A stretch of 64,000 nt of DNA from Epiperipatus broadwayi (lineage: Eukaryota; Onychophora; Udeonychophora; Euonychophora; Peripatidae). The stretch is from assembly GCA_028023455.1 (NCBI GenBank), contig JAQFVV010012573.1, forward strand, positions 1,486,815 through 1,550,814, read 5' to 3'. Of the stretch, positions 29,150 through 41,885 are shown one piece after another. A program made the position numbers and the translations under genes. The notes under the pieces are model-generated. The model made no database searches. It saw only the letters and a program-made list of their open reading frames with translations, and was not told the origin of the DNA. The first letter of the stretch is position 1, and the number at the start of each line of letters is the position of its first letter.

Positions 29150-29860
29150 TTAAAGCTTTATCTCCTTCTTGTCATTATTGATTTTTGTATGACATCTAAG
29201 CACAATAGGTACAACTAAAATCTTCATCTGCTACTGTTTTTTTTTTGTTAATAGAAAAATGATCATTAGCTATTTCACATACTTCTTTGATCTTTCACAT
29301 TCTAATATTTCTCTTTGTGTACACTATTTCTGCTTTTGTAAACTTGAATCTATGACCAGTTTTTTGCTCATGGTCTGTAAATATTGATGTGTTTTTTGTC
29401 TCTGAGATTTCTATTGTATAAATATCCATTGGGCAAGTCTCATTTACATGTTGATCCTTGACTCCTCATAATATAAAACATTGCAAGCTGATTGGCTGAA
29501 TTAATTTTTATAGACAACTTGATGTACCAATTCATTTGGTAAAGTGTCTTTAGAGTTATTGACTAATTGGTTAAATGATGAAGGGGTTTGAAAACTTAAA
29601 TTAAATTTATCTTTGCCTATATTTTTTAATTTATGTGCAATCTTTGGAATATACAATAGGCTTACCCATATTTTTAAGTTTCACTTGTTGGTTGAAGTAA
29701 GGATTTTTTATTTTTGTTATAGAATCTCTTTGTGACATTTATGATTTTATCTTGATTATATCCCATATTTTGAACATCATTTGTATACTGTTCAATGTTG
29801 CCCTTTTTATCATATTCAAACTGCATTATATGATTTCCATATAAAAAAAACCTTTCAATT
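29150..29860 (-). pseudogene. Penelope-like element, C-terminal remnant
   Basis: Minus-strand reading with several frame changes. Near 29690-29840 a phrase QFEYDKKGNIEQYTNDV.NMGYNQDKI is typical of the region between RT and endonuclease. Near 29470-29510 a degraded VVYKN.FSQSACNVLYYEES occupies the GIY-YIG position (usually VYKIxCxxCxxxYIGET). Near 29290-29370 the sequence DHEQKTGHRFKFTKAEIVY with TKRNI, then KIKEVCEIAN, matches the conserved C-terminal His/Arg-rich tail. It is more similar to the general PLE consensus than to the 32-kb copy, so it may be a third PLE lineage in this window. Dead. Confidence 0.65.
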
Positions 29861-32250
29861 TCACATATTTAGGGATATTGGGATTATTGAGCAAGAGTAA
29901 ATCACTCCTTTTTTACTTAGGGCTTAAGCATATGGCCTTGTTTTTGTATATATAAGTACAAACGTTATTCCTCTATTAATAATTATCTTCTTTCTCCAAG
30001 GTTCATGACAGTGTCAATGCTCACTGCAATTTATGTTATATTTCACCTATCACACTGCTATATGCCACGAATATTATATAGTAAATATATTGAAACCATG
30101 TTAGACAGTTATTGAAAGCATGCTAAACTGAATGTTAAAAAAATATGTTTTCTGTGAATATGTTCATTAACAACCAAGCATTACATTAGTTCAGAAAAAA
30201 AAATTGGCAACAATTGAATACTTATATTTGTAATAAATAAGGTAAAAATGATTAAAATTATATATCATGGAATTTTTTATTTTTAAATTTGAATTTTATA
30301 GTAATATTCTTTTTAGCTTATATAACCATTGCTTTTATATCTGATCATTTGCAAATATTGAAAGCTACTTAATTTGCCGATTCATATTTGCAAATATTGA
30401 AAGGTAAATAATTTGATGATTTTGGATTTCCCACTGTTTGTCTGCCATGTTTTTTTGTGCATTTCTTTGTGGATTAGCACAGACTTCTTTATTTTTTAAA
30501 TTTGAATTATTATAGGATATTACACCATTTTCTTGTTTTTTTTTATATATAAATTTTTACTTTCCATGTATACTAAAGAATATTTAATTTTAGGGGGGGG
30601 GGTAGCACTTTCTTGAATTTTCATTGATTTTTTTTTTTTTTTTAATTTGAATTTCATACCATTTTCTTGTTGTTTTTTTTTTTTTGATAATTTATACTTT
30701 TGATGCATTTCTTGGATATATATTGCCTCAGGCATTTTTATTTGTCAATTTTCAGACACTTTCGTAAATAAATTTATCACTTGCAAGCTTCAGGCTGGTT
30801 GTTGATGGTGTCACAGCACCATCTGATGGCAGCAGCACGGTCCCTCCTCAACTACCTATGATATAAAATAAAGTTTTAATGCAAATAGGTCTTATGAAAA
30901 AAAGTGTGAGTAGTGAATTAATTAAAACATAAAAATATCAACAAAAATTAACCAAAAAGTAAAATTTTATTCTTTCTATCATTTTTTTTTTTTTTTTTTG
31001 TGATGAAACAGCTTTTGGTAAAATGTCAAATTTTTGATCACTGTGAAAAGTAATTGAATGTGAATTAAAAAAACTGAAATATCATTTTTTAAAACTAATT
31101 TTTATTTTTTATTATATTTGTTTTTGAACTATAGAAAAGTAAATCAGGGAATATTGAAAAAAAAATACCAATGGCCTTAGTGTATTAAAATATTATTGTG
31201 TTGAAAACAAAATGCTAATAAATAAGTTTATATTTTCTTACTTGATATTAAAACTTTCTATAATAATTTCAAGTGATTATATCTACCAATAGTTTCATAA
31301 TAGTAAAAGAAAATGAAAGTTTAATACAATGTAGGGTATTTACTCTTTAAAGACTGCAATGCAAAACAGAGGAACGTTAATGCTATTTAAAATATAAAAT
31401 AATAAACAAAGCAAATACCTCATAATATTAATTCTTTTTTAAGTGTGATAAAGGTTTTTGGTCAGAGAAATCATTGTTTATATTTATATAAACTTGCATT
31501 TGTATGGCTGTGTCAGATATTTTAAAACTGCAAAGTTACATATGAACACATATTGAAAATGTTAGTATTTACAAATAGATAATGAGATCAAAGTATTTTA
31601 GACTTGCCTCTATGTGTGTCATGGATTTAGTTTTTCATTATTCGTTTGTATTATCTCGGAAAATTTTTTGGAATAACAAAAAACTTGATTTTCGCATAGT
31701 TTATCAAAAATTCAAAATTATTTTTACACAATAATTGTGTAATAATTATTAAAAAAACAAAAATATACATGATTATGTTTTTATTTTATATGTTTTATTA
31801 TTAAAAATAACAATATCAAGTGTAATGATAACAAATAAAACTACAGTCAATATGATGACCATGCCTTATGATACTCATTGCATGTCATTACTGACTTTTG
31901 TTAGAATATTTTGAGATTTTTTAAAAAAATGTTAAGGATTAAAGCAGAGTTTTATAAATTTTTCAGATATTAACATTCATTTCTACATATTTTAAAGATA
32001 TATTTCAGTCAAAGGTTTTATTGATTTTTTTTGTGTTACTCATTTGATTGTTTTCTTATACATTGTTGAATAAAAAAAAAATCATTTGTTCTCAAATATA
32101 TACACTATTTATTATTATTTTTCCAATATTTTTAAAGTTCAAATATGATAGATTTTTTATATATATAAACATTTATTTGTAATAATTCAAGTCAAGTTTA
32201 TTGAATTCTAATATATAATAAGGTTAAATACTAAAAACAAGTGTTGAATG
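29861..32250. other. AT-rich DNA, no gene seen
   Basis: Contains a G9 run at 30594-30602, several poly-T and poly-A tracts, and a small GC-rich patch at about 30785-30850 with a 7-bp hairpin (GATGGTG-tcacag-CACCATC, about 30804-30823). The Lys-rich frame at 30520-30735 is a by-product of T runs. Confidence 0.5.
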
Positions 32251-32299
32251 TAACAAAAAGTGAGCCTAGGAAAACAATGCAAATTTCATCCTGTTGAAG

Positions 32300-33042
32300 G
32301 GTTAACAAATAACCATGTGTTGTCCATATGAGTCACATGTACCTATGTGTCATAAGCTGTCTGGATTGAAATCATTCTTATTTCGAAATGAAAAATTATG
32401 CAAATATTCTAATGATAAAATTAAAAATGTACATTTATTTGTTAATGACTTGTTGAAAATTGGTTATTATAAAAATGCTATTGCTAATATTATTAAAGGA
32501 TTTAATAGAAATCAACACTATAATAAAATTAAAAATAAAAATATCAAAATGAAATGGATTTCAATGCCATTTATATTAGATGAGCAGGTCAAGTTTATTA
32601 GGAAAATTTATAATGGTTTATGTCATATTGCTTTTTTCTCTACAAATAACATAAATAGATTGCTTAATAATTCTAAAATTCAAAATTCAAAGTTTAATCA
32701 AAATTCTATTATATATAGATTGATATGTGGATGCGGCGTACAATACATTGGTGAATCTAAGTGTACATTTGAGAAGAGAATAAAAGAACATATAATAGAA
32801 TTCAAAAAGAGAATCAATATGGAACAGATGTAAATAAACCTTCATCATCTGTTATATTTGATCATAATAAATCTTGTCAATATGGATTTAAATTTGATTA
32901 TAAAAATATGAAAATTATTCAAATTGAACGTTGTCATAATAAACGTAAAATAAAAGAGGCTATGTTGATTTCAAGAGATCGTCAAATGTTAATGAATCGC
33001 CAGTCATCAAATGTTAAGATAACAGAATTGTGGGAAATCTGA
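32300..33042 (+). pseudogene. Penelope-like element (family A), C-terminal RT and GIY-YIG
   Basis: The best preserved PLE C-terminus here. A clean frame from 32315 to about 32816 runs through SHVPMCHKLSGLKSFLFRNE, a GYYKNAIANIIKGFNRNQ helix, the linker IKMKWISMPFILDEQVKFIR, and a GIY-YIG domain beginning CGCGVQYIGESKCTFEKRIK at about 32725-32785. A single-base slip near 32816-32822 moves the frame; after it comes GTDVNKPSSSVIFDHNKSC, then KIIQIERCHNKRKIKEAMLI and a final NRQSSNVKITELWEI before a stop at 33040-33042. The N-terminal RT palm is missing (5' truncated). The whole C-terminus is parallel to the copy at 21050-21836. PLEs copy themselves by target-primed reverse transcription. Confidence 0.82.
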
Positions 33043-33192
33043 ATTGAACTATGGGTATTGTTAAGGGTTGTCTCGTTTTGATTATTCAACGTTATATAGT
33101 TGATAAAGACTACAAAGTGTATAGTCGAAAGTACTTCTAAAAGATTATAATTTATATAAATTGTACTGTATTTTGATATATATATTGATTTG

Positions 33193-33198
<6 letters not shown>

Positions 33199-33235
<37 letters not shown>

Positions 33236-33237
33236 TA

Positions 33238-33272
<35 letters not shown>
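33199..33272. repeat. (TA)n tracts with central gcatatgc palindrome
   Basis: Two TA blocks separated by ATGCATATGCAT form a perfect palindrome, and another 'gcatatgc' follows. It lies in the 3' flank of the Penelope-like copy. Confidence 0.9.
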
Positions 33273-33275
<3 letters not shown>

Positions 33276-33468
33276 TATGCATATGCATGCAATAAAAGAT
33301 ATATATGATAAAGATTATTGGAATATAAATATAAAATAATTTAAAATATAGTTTAAAAAAAACAAAATAATATTAGTAATAATAATATACAATTAATTTT
33401 TCTAATGATCTTACAAAAATGGATTAATTCCAGAATGCACATGTGAATATTATTTTATCATTGTCATT

Positions 33469-33476
33469 GTTTAAAT
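33469..33476 (+). repeat. 8-bp target-site duplication (gtttaaat), copy 1
   Basis: First of three identical 8-mers (also 36249-36256 and 37774-37781) bracketing two adjacent hAT elements. Confidence 0.9.
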
Positions 33477-36248
33477 CAGCATTTCTTAAACTGTGGGTCA
33501 TGACCCAAACGGGGTAGCAAAGTGAAAAGTTGGGCTCACAAAAATTTAATTCAGATACACGAATTTAATAAAATATTAGTCACAGTTCCTACATTATCTT
33601 TAATTTAATATATTATATTTTATGTACAGTGCAATTATAAAATCATAATGATGGCCAAGTTGAACTGTAAATTATATTTACATATTGAAAAATAATGCAA
33701 AATGCATCATAATAGTGGTGTCGCATTGCAATTTTAGCATATAAATTATTTTAGAATCAAAATATATGCTGCAGTAATGAGAATAAGGTTGGTGCCACTG
33801 TGATTATATAATGCATTTCTGATCAAGTTATTTGTTTTGGTTCCATTTCAAGAAGTGTTCACATTGCAAGAACAGTATGATATTGTATTTTACTGTTTTA
33901 CTTGACTAAGGTTAGTATTTATTTGAATAAATATTATGAAAGATGTTATTTTTTATATATAAAAATGCTTATATACTTTTTTTTCTCACCTTTTTATTCA
34001 AAATTTATCATCCTATTAGTTATTATAAAAACTTATTTTGTATTTAAAACTTAACAAGTAAAAACATATTCCTATTTTTTAAACTTAACAGGTAATTTAT
34101 AATTGATTTATTGATATTTTTTAATATTAAAAAATAGAACATAGGGAGTAAATATGCTTCGGATAATTAAACAAAAAATATGGCTTCCACTTGGTGTCTC
34201 TGCTAAACTAATAAGTACTGTTATTTTATTTATATTTTAGAATAAAAATACTTTTTTACGCAAAGGTAATGATGCAGATGGCAATAGTACAAAGTCTCTT
34301 CAAGCAGGATCTCATAATCACAGAGGCATCTAAAATGCAAAAAAGAAAATATGATGAGACATTTCTCCAATTTGGCATTACTTTCAACAACTGTGATGGT
34401 AATGAACAACCACTTTGTTTAATTTGCAATAATATTTTGTCTATGGAGAGTATAAAACTATCAAAATTAAAAAAGCATTTTGAATCCAAGCATCCTTCAT
34501 ATATCAATAAACCAAAAGAATATTTCAAAAGATGGTTAAAAACTTCAAATAAAAAAAAACAATATTTTGAGAAATTTATAATTGTTAATAAAAAATATTT
34601 ACTGGCATCATATGGAGTTTCATATCTGATTGCTAAAAATAAAAAAGCCATACACCATTGGAGAAGATCTTATATTACCTGCTGCTTTTAAAATGATAGA
34701 AATACTTCATGGAAGTAAATATAATGATGAAATTCAGAAAATTCCTTTGTCAAATGATACTGTCACTAATAGAATTTCTGAAATTAGCAATGACCAATTT
34801 GAGCAACTTATTACAATTCAGTTGGATGAAGCAACTGACATTTCAAAAACAGCTCAATTATTAGTATATGTCAGATACATTTATAAAGAAAACATTGAGG
34901 AAGAATTGTTATTTTGTGGTTCTTTGGAAGACCATACAAGTGGGGAAGACATATATAATAAAGTAGAAAAATTTTTAAAACTGAAGGTTTAGAATGGAAA
35001 AAATTGTTTTGGAGTATGCACAGATGGTGCAAAAGCAATGACTGGTGAAAATACTGGTTTTAAATCATTTGTTAAAGTTTTTGATAATAATCAAGTAACT
35101 TTTACACACTGCCTGATCCATCTAGAGACCATTGCAGTAAAAAATTAGCAATGGAATTGAACGATGTGCTTCAGGATGCTGTCAAAATTATAAACTTTAT
35201 TAAAAGCTATGTCTTTAATAGCTGTTTATTTTCAAATCTTTGTAAAGACATAGACTCTGAATACAAAAAAAATATTATTACACGCAGAAGTAAGATGGAT
35301 GTCAAGAGGGCGAAGTTGAGGAAGATTATTGTTATTAAAAGAAGAAATTATTGTATTTTTAACTGAACAAAAATCTTATCCTTCTGCTCTTTTTCAAAAT
35401 GACTCATGGCTATCAAAGCTGTGCTGTTTGTCAGATATTTTTGAGAAGCTAAATGATCTTAACTCGTCTCTTTAAGAAAAAAAGTAGCGATATTTTTACT
35501 TGGAAGAATAAGGTAGAAAATGATTCATTGGAAATGTTTTCGACTATCGACAATTTTATAATTGAAAAAAATAATTGTAAAACTTTAATTGCAAAAATTA
35601 TTATAGATCGCTTAAAAACACTAGAACCACAGTTTTGCAAATACTTTATATCGAATTTAGATTTCAAAAAGTTATCTTGGATTCAAAAACCATTTTTGAT
35701 TGACATTAGTGAGATTAATCACCTGTCATATAAAGCCCAAGAGAAATTTGCTGAGCTATCGAGTGACTCAAACTTAAAGCTTGACTTTCCATAAAAATCC
35801 TTGACTGAATTCTGGATCGGAGCTAGGAGTGAATTTCCCACAATTTTTGAAATGGCATTGAATGTTCTTCTGCCATTAAGCACCACATACTTATATGAAA
35901 TGACCTTTCCAGATTTAATGTATATTAATTCCAAATATCGTTCAATGCAGAAAAATGTTGAAGATGCTTTATGTCCAGCAGTATCAAATATTTCCCCAAG
36001 ATTTAATTTGTTATGCTGCAAAAAACAATCACATCCGTCTCATTAACAAGTGATTTTCTTTCATTAATTTTTGTATACTTAAAACAAATCCTAAAACTAC
36101 ATATATATATATATATATTGTTTACTAAAGAAATAAAATATTTATGGGAATATTTATTTTTATATCTATTTTATATTTAATATCTGGGATTGCAAAAAAA
36201 ATCTCGATGATAAAAAGGGTCACGAATAAAAAAGTTTAAGAAGCGTTG
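33477..36248 (+). mobile_element. hAT DNA transposon 1, 2,772 bp
   Basis: The left terminus CAGCATTTCTTAAACTG and the reverse complement of the right terminus, CAACGCTTCTTAAACTT, are inverted repeats matching at 13 of 17 positions. The element is flanked on both sides by gtttaaat. The terminal GGGTCATGACCC and matching GGGTCACGA near the right end extend the inverted symmetry. Inside is a frameshifted BED-finger hAT transposase. The 8-bp duplication, CA..G ends and transposase type agree on the hAT superfamily, ZBED5-related branch. Confidence 0.93.
34269..36046 (+). pseudogene. hAT transposase (ZBED5-like), frameshifted
   Basis: Pieces in order cover nearly a full ZBED5/SCAND3-like transposase. 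34269-34650: a BED zinc finger, PLCLICNNILSMESIKLSKL, with Cys pair and KHFESKHP His pair. 34630-34992: KPYTIGEDLILPAAFKM, then ITIQLDEATDISKTAQLLVY with the first catalytic Asp. 34990-35150: frame jumps through GVCTDGAKAMTGENTGF (second acidic motif) and THCLIHLE. 35151-35366: VKIINFIKSYVFNSCLFSNL. About 35340-35470: FLTEQKSYPSALFQNDSWLS and LSDIFEKLNDLN. 35453-35794: the helical insertion domain. 35801-36046: the dimerisation region ending in RFNLLCCKKQSHPSH, the typical C-terminus. At least four frameshifts and some stops, so non-functional, but the length is close to complete. Confidence 0.88.
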
Positions 36249-36256
36249 GTTTAAAT
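36249..36256 (+). repeat. Target-site duplication (gtttaaat), shared middle copy
   Basis: This one 8-mer is at once the right duplication of hAT element 1 and the left duplication of hAT element 2. Confidence 0.9.
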
Positions 36257-37773
36257 CAGCGTTTCCCAACCTTTTTTGGCTCGCGTACCACTTGGTAGTA
36301 CATCACGCTAAATTGTACCACTTCGTAAAAATGATTGTATTTTGTGAAATTTATTGCGAGTGTGTTATTTTATTTGCATTATAAATATTATAGGGTGACC
36401 ATGTATTCACATCACAATGAGACAAATTACATTGAAACACGCTTAAACGATTATAAACTCACTAAAAATATAAATTCACTGTAATATATATATATGTGTT
36501 TGTTCAAAGTTTCATATTTATCTACTATTTTGTCATATTTCGTTTACTAATAAATGGTTTTAATAAAAACACAAAATTATAAAAAACCAATTAATATATT
36601 TTATCATAATCAAATATTTTTATAAAATAAATTTAATGAGATCCTTGTGCTTGTTTCGAAAAACATAATTTTTTGAAATTTGGTTCAAAAGATGTGAGGT
36701 ATACCTTTAAGTCTACAGCTGCATTCAATTTGTTTCAATACTTTTTTTTTTTTTAAATATATGAAGAAAAAGCTCTTTCTCTACTAATTTCATACTAGTA
36801 AATGGTAATAATAATTTAAGAGGTTTCTCAGAAAGTTGTTCATAATCTTTAATGTTTAACCAAAATTAATTAGATTGTGTCGATAATTCTATTAAATTTT
36901 CTTTCTCTTTTATTGATAATGATGTAGCTTTTTCTAAATGTTCTTCATAGAAGGGGTTTGAAATCCACTTATCATTTGTGTTTTGGGTTTTGCAAAATAT
37001 TCCATTAAAGACAATTTTAATCCTGTTAAATGTGCTATTATATTTTCTCGTATATCTTGAGACAGACTAACCTTATTTTCAAACAAAAAATATGAGAGTT
37101 TTGAATACTTTCGGTTGATTGTTTCAACACACTGCTTCAAAAATCTAATTTCTTAATCATATTTTCAATTTTATCATTAACATTAAAGATCGTTATCGAG
37201 TTGTTCTGAGGTGTCAAATTTAAGTTATTTATTTGCAAAAAAAATATCAGTTAAATATGCAATCACCTGAATGAAGCCAACCAAAATCATACAATTTCGA
37301 AGAAAGATCAAAAGAATTGTCTTCAAAAAAAAAAACTGTCCTTCTTGTCTAAATTCGAATAAGCGGGTTATATGGAGATCAATAAATTTTAATAAACAAA
37401 GACGATACAATCACAAACAATAACCTGTCACTTGTAAGCCGCGCGGGGAAGTGAACAAGAGTGCAGCACCATGACAACAGTGGCGGCAATATCTCAAGTT
37501 ACTAATGGCTAACGGCTAAATTTAAAAATGCACTCCAAAAAAACGATATCGATTGCTGGATTTTCGATCATCATCGACTGTACATATTAACAACTTTACT
37601 GTATAATATTATTAATTAAAATAATTTTTATGAATTATAGGAAAAAACGTTTCTATGATATTTTTATGATTTGATTTTTTTTATGTCTGCCATTATTGAT
37701 TATTTTTCGCGTACCACCAACCAGCAACTCGCGTACCACCAGTGGTACGCGTACCACAGGTTGGGAAACGCTG
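36257..37773 (-). mobile_element. hAT DNA transposon 2 (internally deleted), 1,517 bp
   Basis: Perfect 15-bp terminal inverted repeats, CAGCGTTTCCCAACC at the left and its exact complement at 37759-37773, with gtttaaat on both sides. Subterminal sequences around 'gcgtaccac' are also mirrored (36283-36290; 37732-37757). Its ends differ from hAT 1, so it belongs to another family. The interior holds only the C-terminal half of a transposase. Confidence 0.93.
36780..37410 (-). pseudogene. hAT transposase C-terminal half, decayed
   Basis: Minus-strand reading from 37410 downward gives HITRLFEFRQEGQFF (family: VFELR.E...FL), then VIAYLTDIFFANK, the RLAYLADIF phrase of ZBED-type transposases. After several frame changes comes KQCVETINRKYSKLSYF with SLSQDIRENIIAHLTGLK, the helical domain (36934-37140). 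The N-terminal BED finger and the first catalytic region are absent, and the end is truncated, so the element is a deletion derivative. Confidence 0.7.
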
Positions 37774-37781
37774 GTTTAAAT
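37774..37781 (+). repeat. Target-site duplication (gtttaaat), copy 3
   Basis: Right-hand flank of hAT element 2; identical to the other two copies. Confidence 0.9.
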
Positions 37782-38700
37782 GAACAAACAATAGAAATAT
37801 ATGTTACCAAAAAAATCAATAGAATTGGCATTCCAAACCCTTTTGTTTTTTTAAAAAAATAATACTCATTAAAAAATGTATAGAAAAATTATCTTCCTTG
37901 AAAATTCTAAAACAATACAAAATTAATTCAGTAGTTTCCTTTTGGGCCGCATCAAGGATTATGTTTAAAAGAATTGTTAACGTTTATCATCGAATATGAA
38001 ATTCTGAAAAAATAAAAAGATTAAAAGATCCGCGATCAACATCTAATCAGAACTCTGAAAATAAAGATCTAAAGGATGCTTCATGCTTTTTGGTTATGAA
38101 CTCGTTTAAACTTAGACTAAAGGTGGATGCTATATCAATATCCACATTTGTACTTCATTTATAAATTATAACAGACATTGCTTTAAAGTTACTGATTAAT
38201 TTGTTATTTCATGTAGTTCTTATCTTTTATGTTTTATAAATTATTTTTACCTTTATAGCAATAAATTAATAATTTATACTTTAATTACCTAAGACTTTAA
38301 ATAATTCTTTTATTTATGTTTAAACAGTGAAATCCTCACACAGGCTTATTAGGTTAAAGTTATTCAAAAAAGAAACGTATATAATAGAAAAATAAATAAA
38401 ATTTATTAGAATTTGAGTTAGAGAACTTAAACCATTCTATTTTTGAGTATCATAATAATCTTTTATAAATTCATACCAGAGAAAAATGAATAATTTACAA
38501 GATGGATTTGTAGTTAAAATTATTAGACAGCTCGAATCAAATGAATTTAAATAATTATTTAAAGTTCATCCTTAAATGTTTTTTTTTATTATAAATGATT
38601 AAAATTAAGAGCGTGCTAATAGCTCTAAACAAGCTTTTTTTATTTTTATTTATGATAAATGCTACTACAAGAGAAGGCATTCAAATCATTTTTATCTTGG

Positions 38701-38760
38701 ATTGTCCCCATCCCCAGACCAGTTTCGACCTATGGGTCTCTTCAGTGAGGAGTCGACAAT
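38701..38760 (-). ncRNA. Type I hammerhead ribozyme, near-perfect
   Basis: Minus strand, in order: outer stem I ATTGTC (plus 38755-38760), loop GACT, inner stem I CCTCA (38746-38750), core CTGAAGA (38739-38745), stem II GACC/GGTC closed by a CATA tetraloop (38727-38738), core GAAA (38723-38726), two-base-pair stem III with a 2-nt loop (AC-TG-GT), C17 at 38717. Cleavage is predicted between 38717 and 38716. Then come TGGGG (38712-38716) pairing with CCTCA, internal loop ATGGG, and GACAAT (38701-38706) pairing perfectly with ATTGTC. All invariant core bases fit CUGANGA...GAAA, and stem II has the canonical G-C at its base. No flanking element is recognised; it may be a solo terminal repeat of a Penelope-like element. 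Confidence 0.87.
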
Positions 38761-40479
38761 TTTATGTAATTTTGTTATGAAATAATAATACATGTAATAT
38801 TGAGTTAAGATGTGAAAATATTTAATAATATTACATATCTATGTTGTGTTTAATCAATTGATTATAGTAAATATATTTATTAAAATATAACTAATTTTCT
38901 TAAAGAATGGCTATGAAAAGTTTTAATATAATTTAAGTAATATATATATATAAATTAATGGTGCTGCAATTTTTGGCCCTGCATGATTTAATACAGGTAC
39001 AGAGTGGTGGACTCTAAAGCTGAAAATCCACGTGCCAACTTTATCTGAACTCTAGAGTTCAAAATCTATGTGCCAATTTTATCTGAATTCCCAAACAATG
39101 GTTGTATATCATATATGTTTAGATTTAAGTGAAGTTTGTACTTATGTTTTTTATACAACAAAATCAGACAACCATCGAATATAAATGGATTAACTAACGG
39201 TAAATATTCATTCAGCATTAGCGAAATAAAATGTCAGTAATCTGACTATATATAGATATGTCGTTTTTATATTACCTTTTAAACTCAATATAAGATGATG
39301 ACAACTTCCATAACTTGTTGTAAGGAAGTAATATATATATATCGCGTTTTAACCTATGGTTTTTCATTACTTTTTAAATAAATGAATAAAAATAAAAGTC
39401 TGTTAATAATAAAATAAATATTTAGAAAAATTCTGGGAGTAAAAAAGTATATATATATCATCCTAATTTCTTTTTTACCGGTGCGTCTTTCATCTTAGCT
39501 CAATCATATCGAAACTATCCGTGAGTACCAAAGTCAGACTAACCTCTCTCATTATGAAAACATTTTAAAACATCCATTTCATCTTTTTCGAATGAATAAG
39601 TCTTACACAGGCTTTGCTACAATTAACTTCATATTCACATTTTAAGATATACTTAAATTTAACTTCATATATATATATAGTTTTAAAATTTCTATTTCAT
39701 AACACATTCTTGGAACATATGTCCAAAGACACGTGAAAATACAAGAAAAATATCTACTTGTAAAAAGATTTAATAAAAGTTATTTTCTTTTGATGACATA
39801 TAATATATTCACGCAATAAAATTTTCATTCACATTAAGTAATATTATTTTGTATAGAAAAACATATACATATTCACGCATATATGTGCAAGTGTGAATAA
39901 GTAGGAAAGAATAATATATCTTTTATGATAACTATCTTAATGTCACACACAACATTAAAAAAAAGATTGAAAAACTCTGAGAACTCGTTCTGATATGATA
40001 AGCAGAATCTGTTTATGGATAGATCATAATGATATGCATACATATATATATATGGATGTGCGTATATACATATGTACATGCCGAAGTACGTATATGTTAT
40101 TTATGAAAAAAAAAAAGTGACGATTTAAAATTATAATTCTTACTTTACTAATACAAATAAAATTTATGGATGAATCATTTTCATGTAAGTTAAGACTTGT
40201 TGTATTTTAAAAATTTCTATCTTTTTATTACTAGTGAAACGTTCCTGGACCTTTTTGTTAAGAACAGACTATCTATTATACGGATTTCTGAAGATGCATC
40301 AAAGACCCCATATAGAACTCATCTATTTTTTTTCTTCCTCGTGCGCGACTATTTTTACCCCACGGTCAAGTTAAATAATTACCATTTTATAATAACCATG
40401 TTTCACGTCTTTTGGAAATCTATGGAAACATAGCTTTTGTTGAAGATTCCTGTACTTTATTGTCTACATAATAATGCTT
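38761..40479. other. AT-rich DNA, no gene seen
   Basis: No gene recognised. A short direct repeat 'tctgaa.tc...aaaatc.a.gtgccaa.tttatctgaa' lies at about 39020-39090 (two copies offset about 37 bp). Less AT-rich patches at 39475-39560 and 40235-40320 have no known motif. Confidence 0.5.
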
Positions 40480-40650
40480 TTTTACCCGCCAAAGTAGTAG
40501 GAGCATGCGCGTACTATTGGCGATTTGTGGCCATATGGCGCGTAATCCGCTATGGACTTTGTCTAGCGCCAAATGATTACTTTTCCTGTTCAGTCGCGTG
40601 CCATAGCCTCTCCCTTTACGCTTCACTGACCACAAACATACCTGTTGACC
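40480..40650. promoter_or_regulatory. Small CpG-rich island with E2F-like sites
   Basis: About 11 CpG dinucleotides fall within some 160 bases, in a window otherwise nearly free of CpG. E2F-type sites on the minus strand: TTTGGCGG (plus CCGCCAAA, 40486-40493) and TTTGGCGC (plus GCGCCAAA, 40566-40573), plus ATTGGCGAT near 40516. Palindromic GCCATATGGC lies at 40530-40539. Overlapping frames of 71 and 76 codons have no recognised product. This looks like a promoter or enhancer core of a host gene whose exons I cannot see, or a relic of a GC-rich element. Confidence 0.45.
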
Positions 40651-41031
40651 ACCTCCTTCTAAACTAAATGGTAAGCTTCAGTTAATAATGGCTACATAAG
40701 TATTTTGTTTAACTCTTAATTTATTAGTAGGTAAGAATTAAGAAAAAATAAGTTTTTATTTGCTGTTATTTATTTATTTCCCCCTCCTTTTTTTAAAAAA
40801 AAATAGTGAATGAATTTTAAATAAACTTTCAAAAATAAATAATAAATAACAAATAAGAATATTGACTTTCAACACAAAGTTTTAATTTCTTTCAACATGA
40901 TTCAAAAGTAATTTTTACAATTCATTTAAAATAATCATTTAAAAAAAATTAAAGTTTTTATTAGTAGTATCTTTGAATATAAGATTTTTAATAATAAGCA
41001 CAATGCAAATTTTGTATGTCTTTGTTTTTTC

Positions 41032-41800
<769 letters not shown>

Positions 41801-41804
41801 TATT

Positions 41805-41885
41805 TGAGAGCAGTGGTAGAATAGTAAATTTTGGAGCTCAAGATTGACTCATTCTGTTACTTCTGATGCTTGAATTTTATTTGAT
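41805..41885 (+). repeat. Possible tRNA-derived SINE remnant
   Basis: GCAGTGGTAGAATAG resembles an A box, and 'ggagctcaagattgactc' occupies the B-box position. The phrase matches the minus-strand SINE at 25030-25110, and 'ctgttacttct.gtg' recurs near 46060. Degenerate. Confidence 0.35.
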
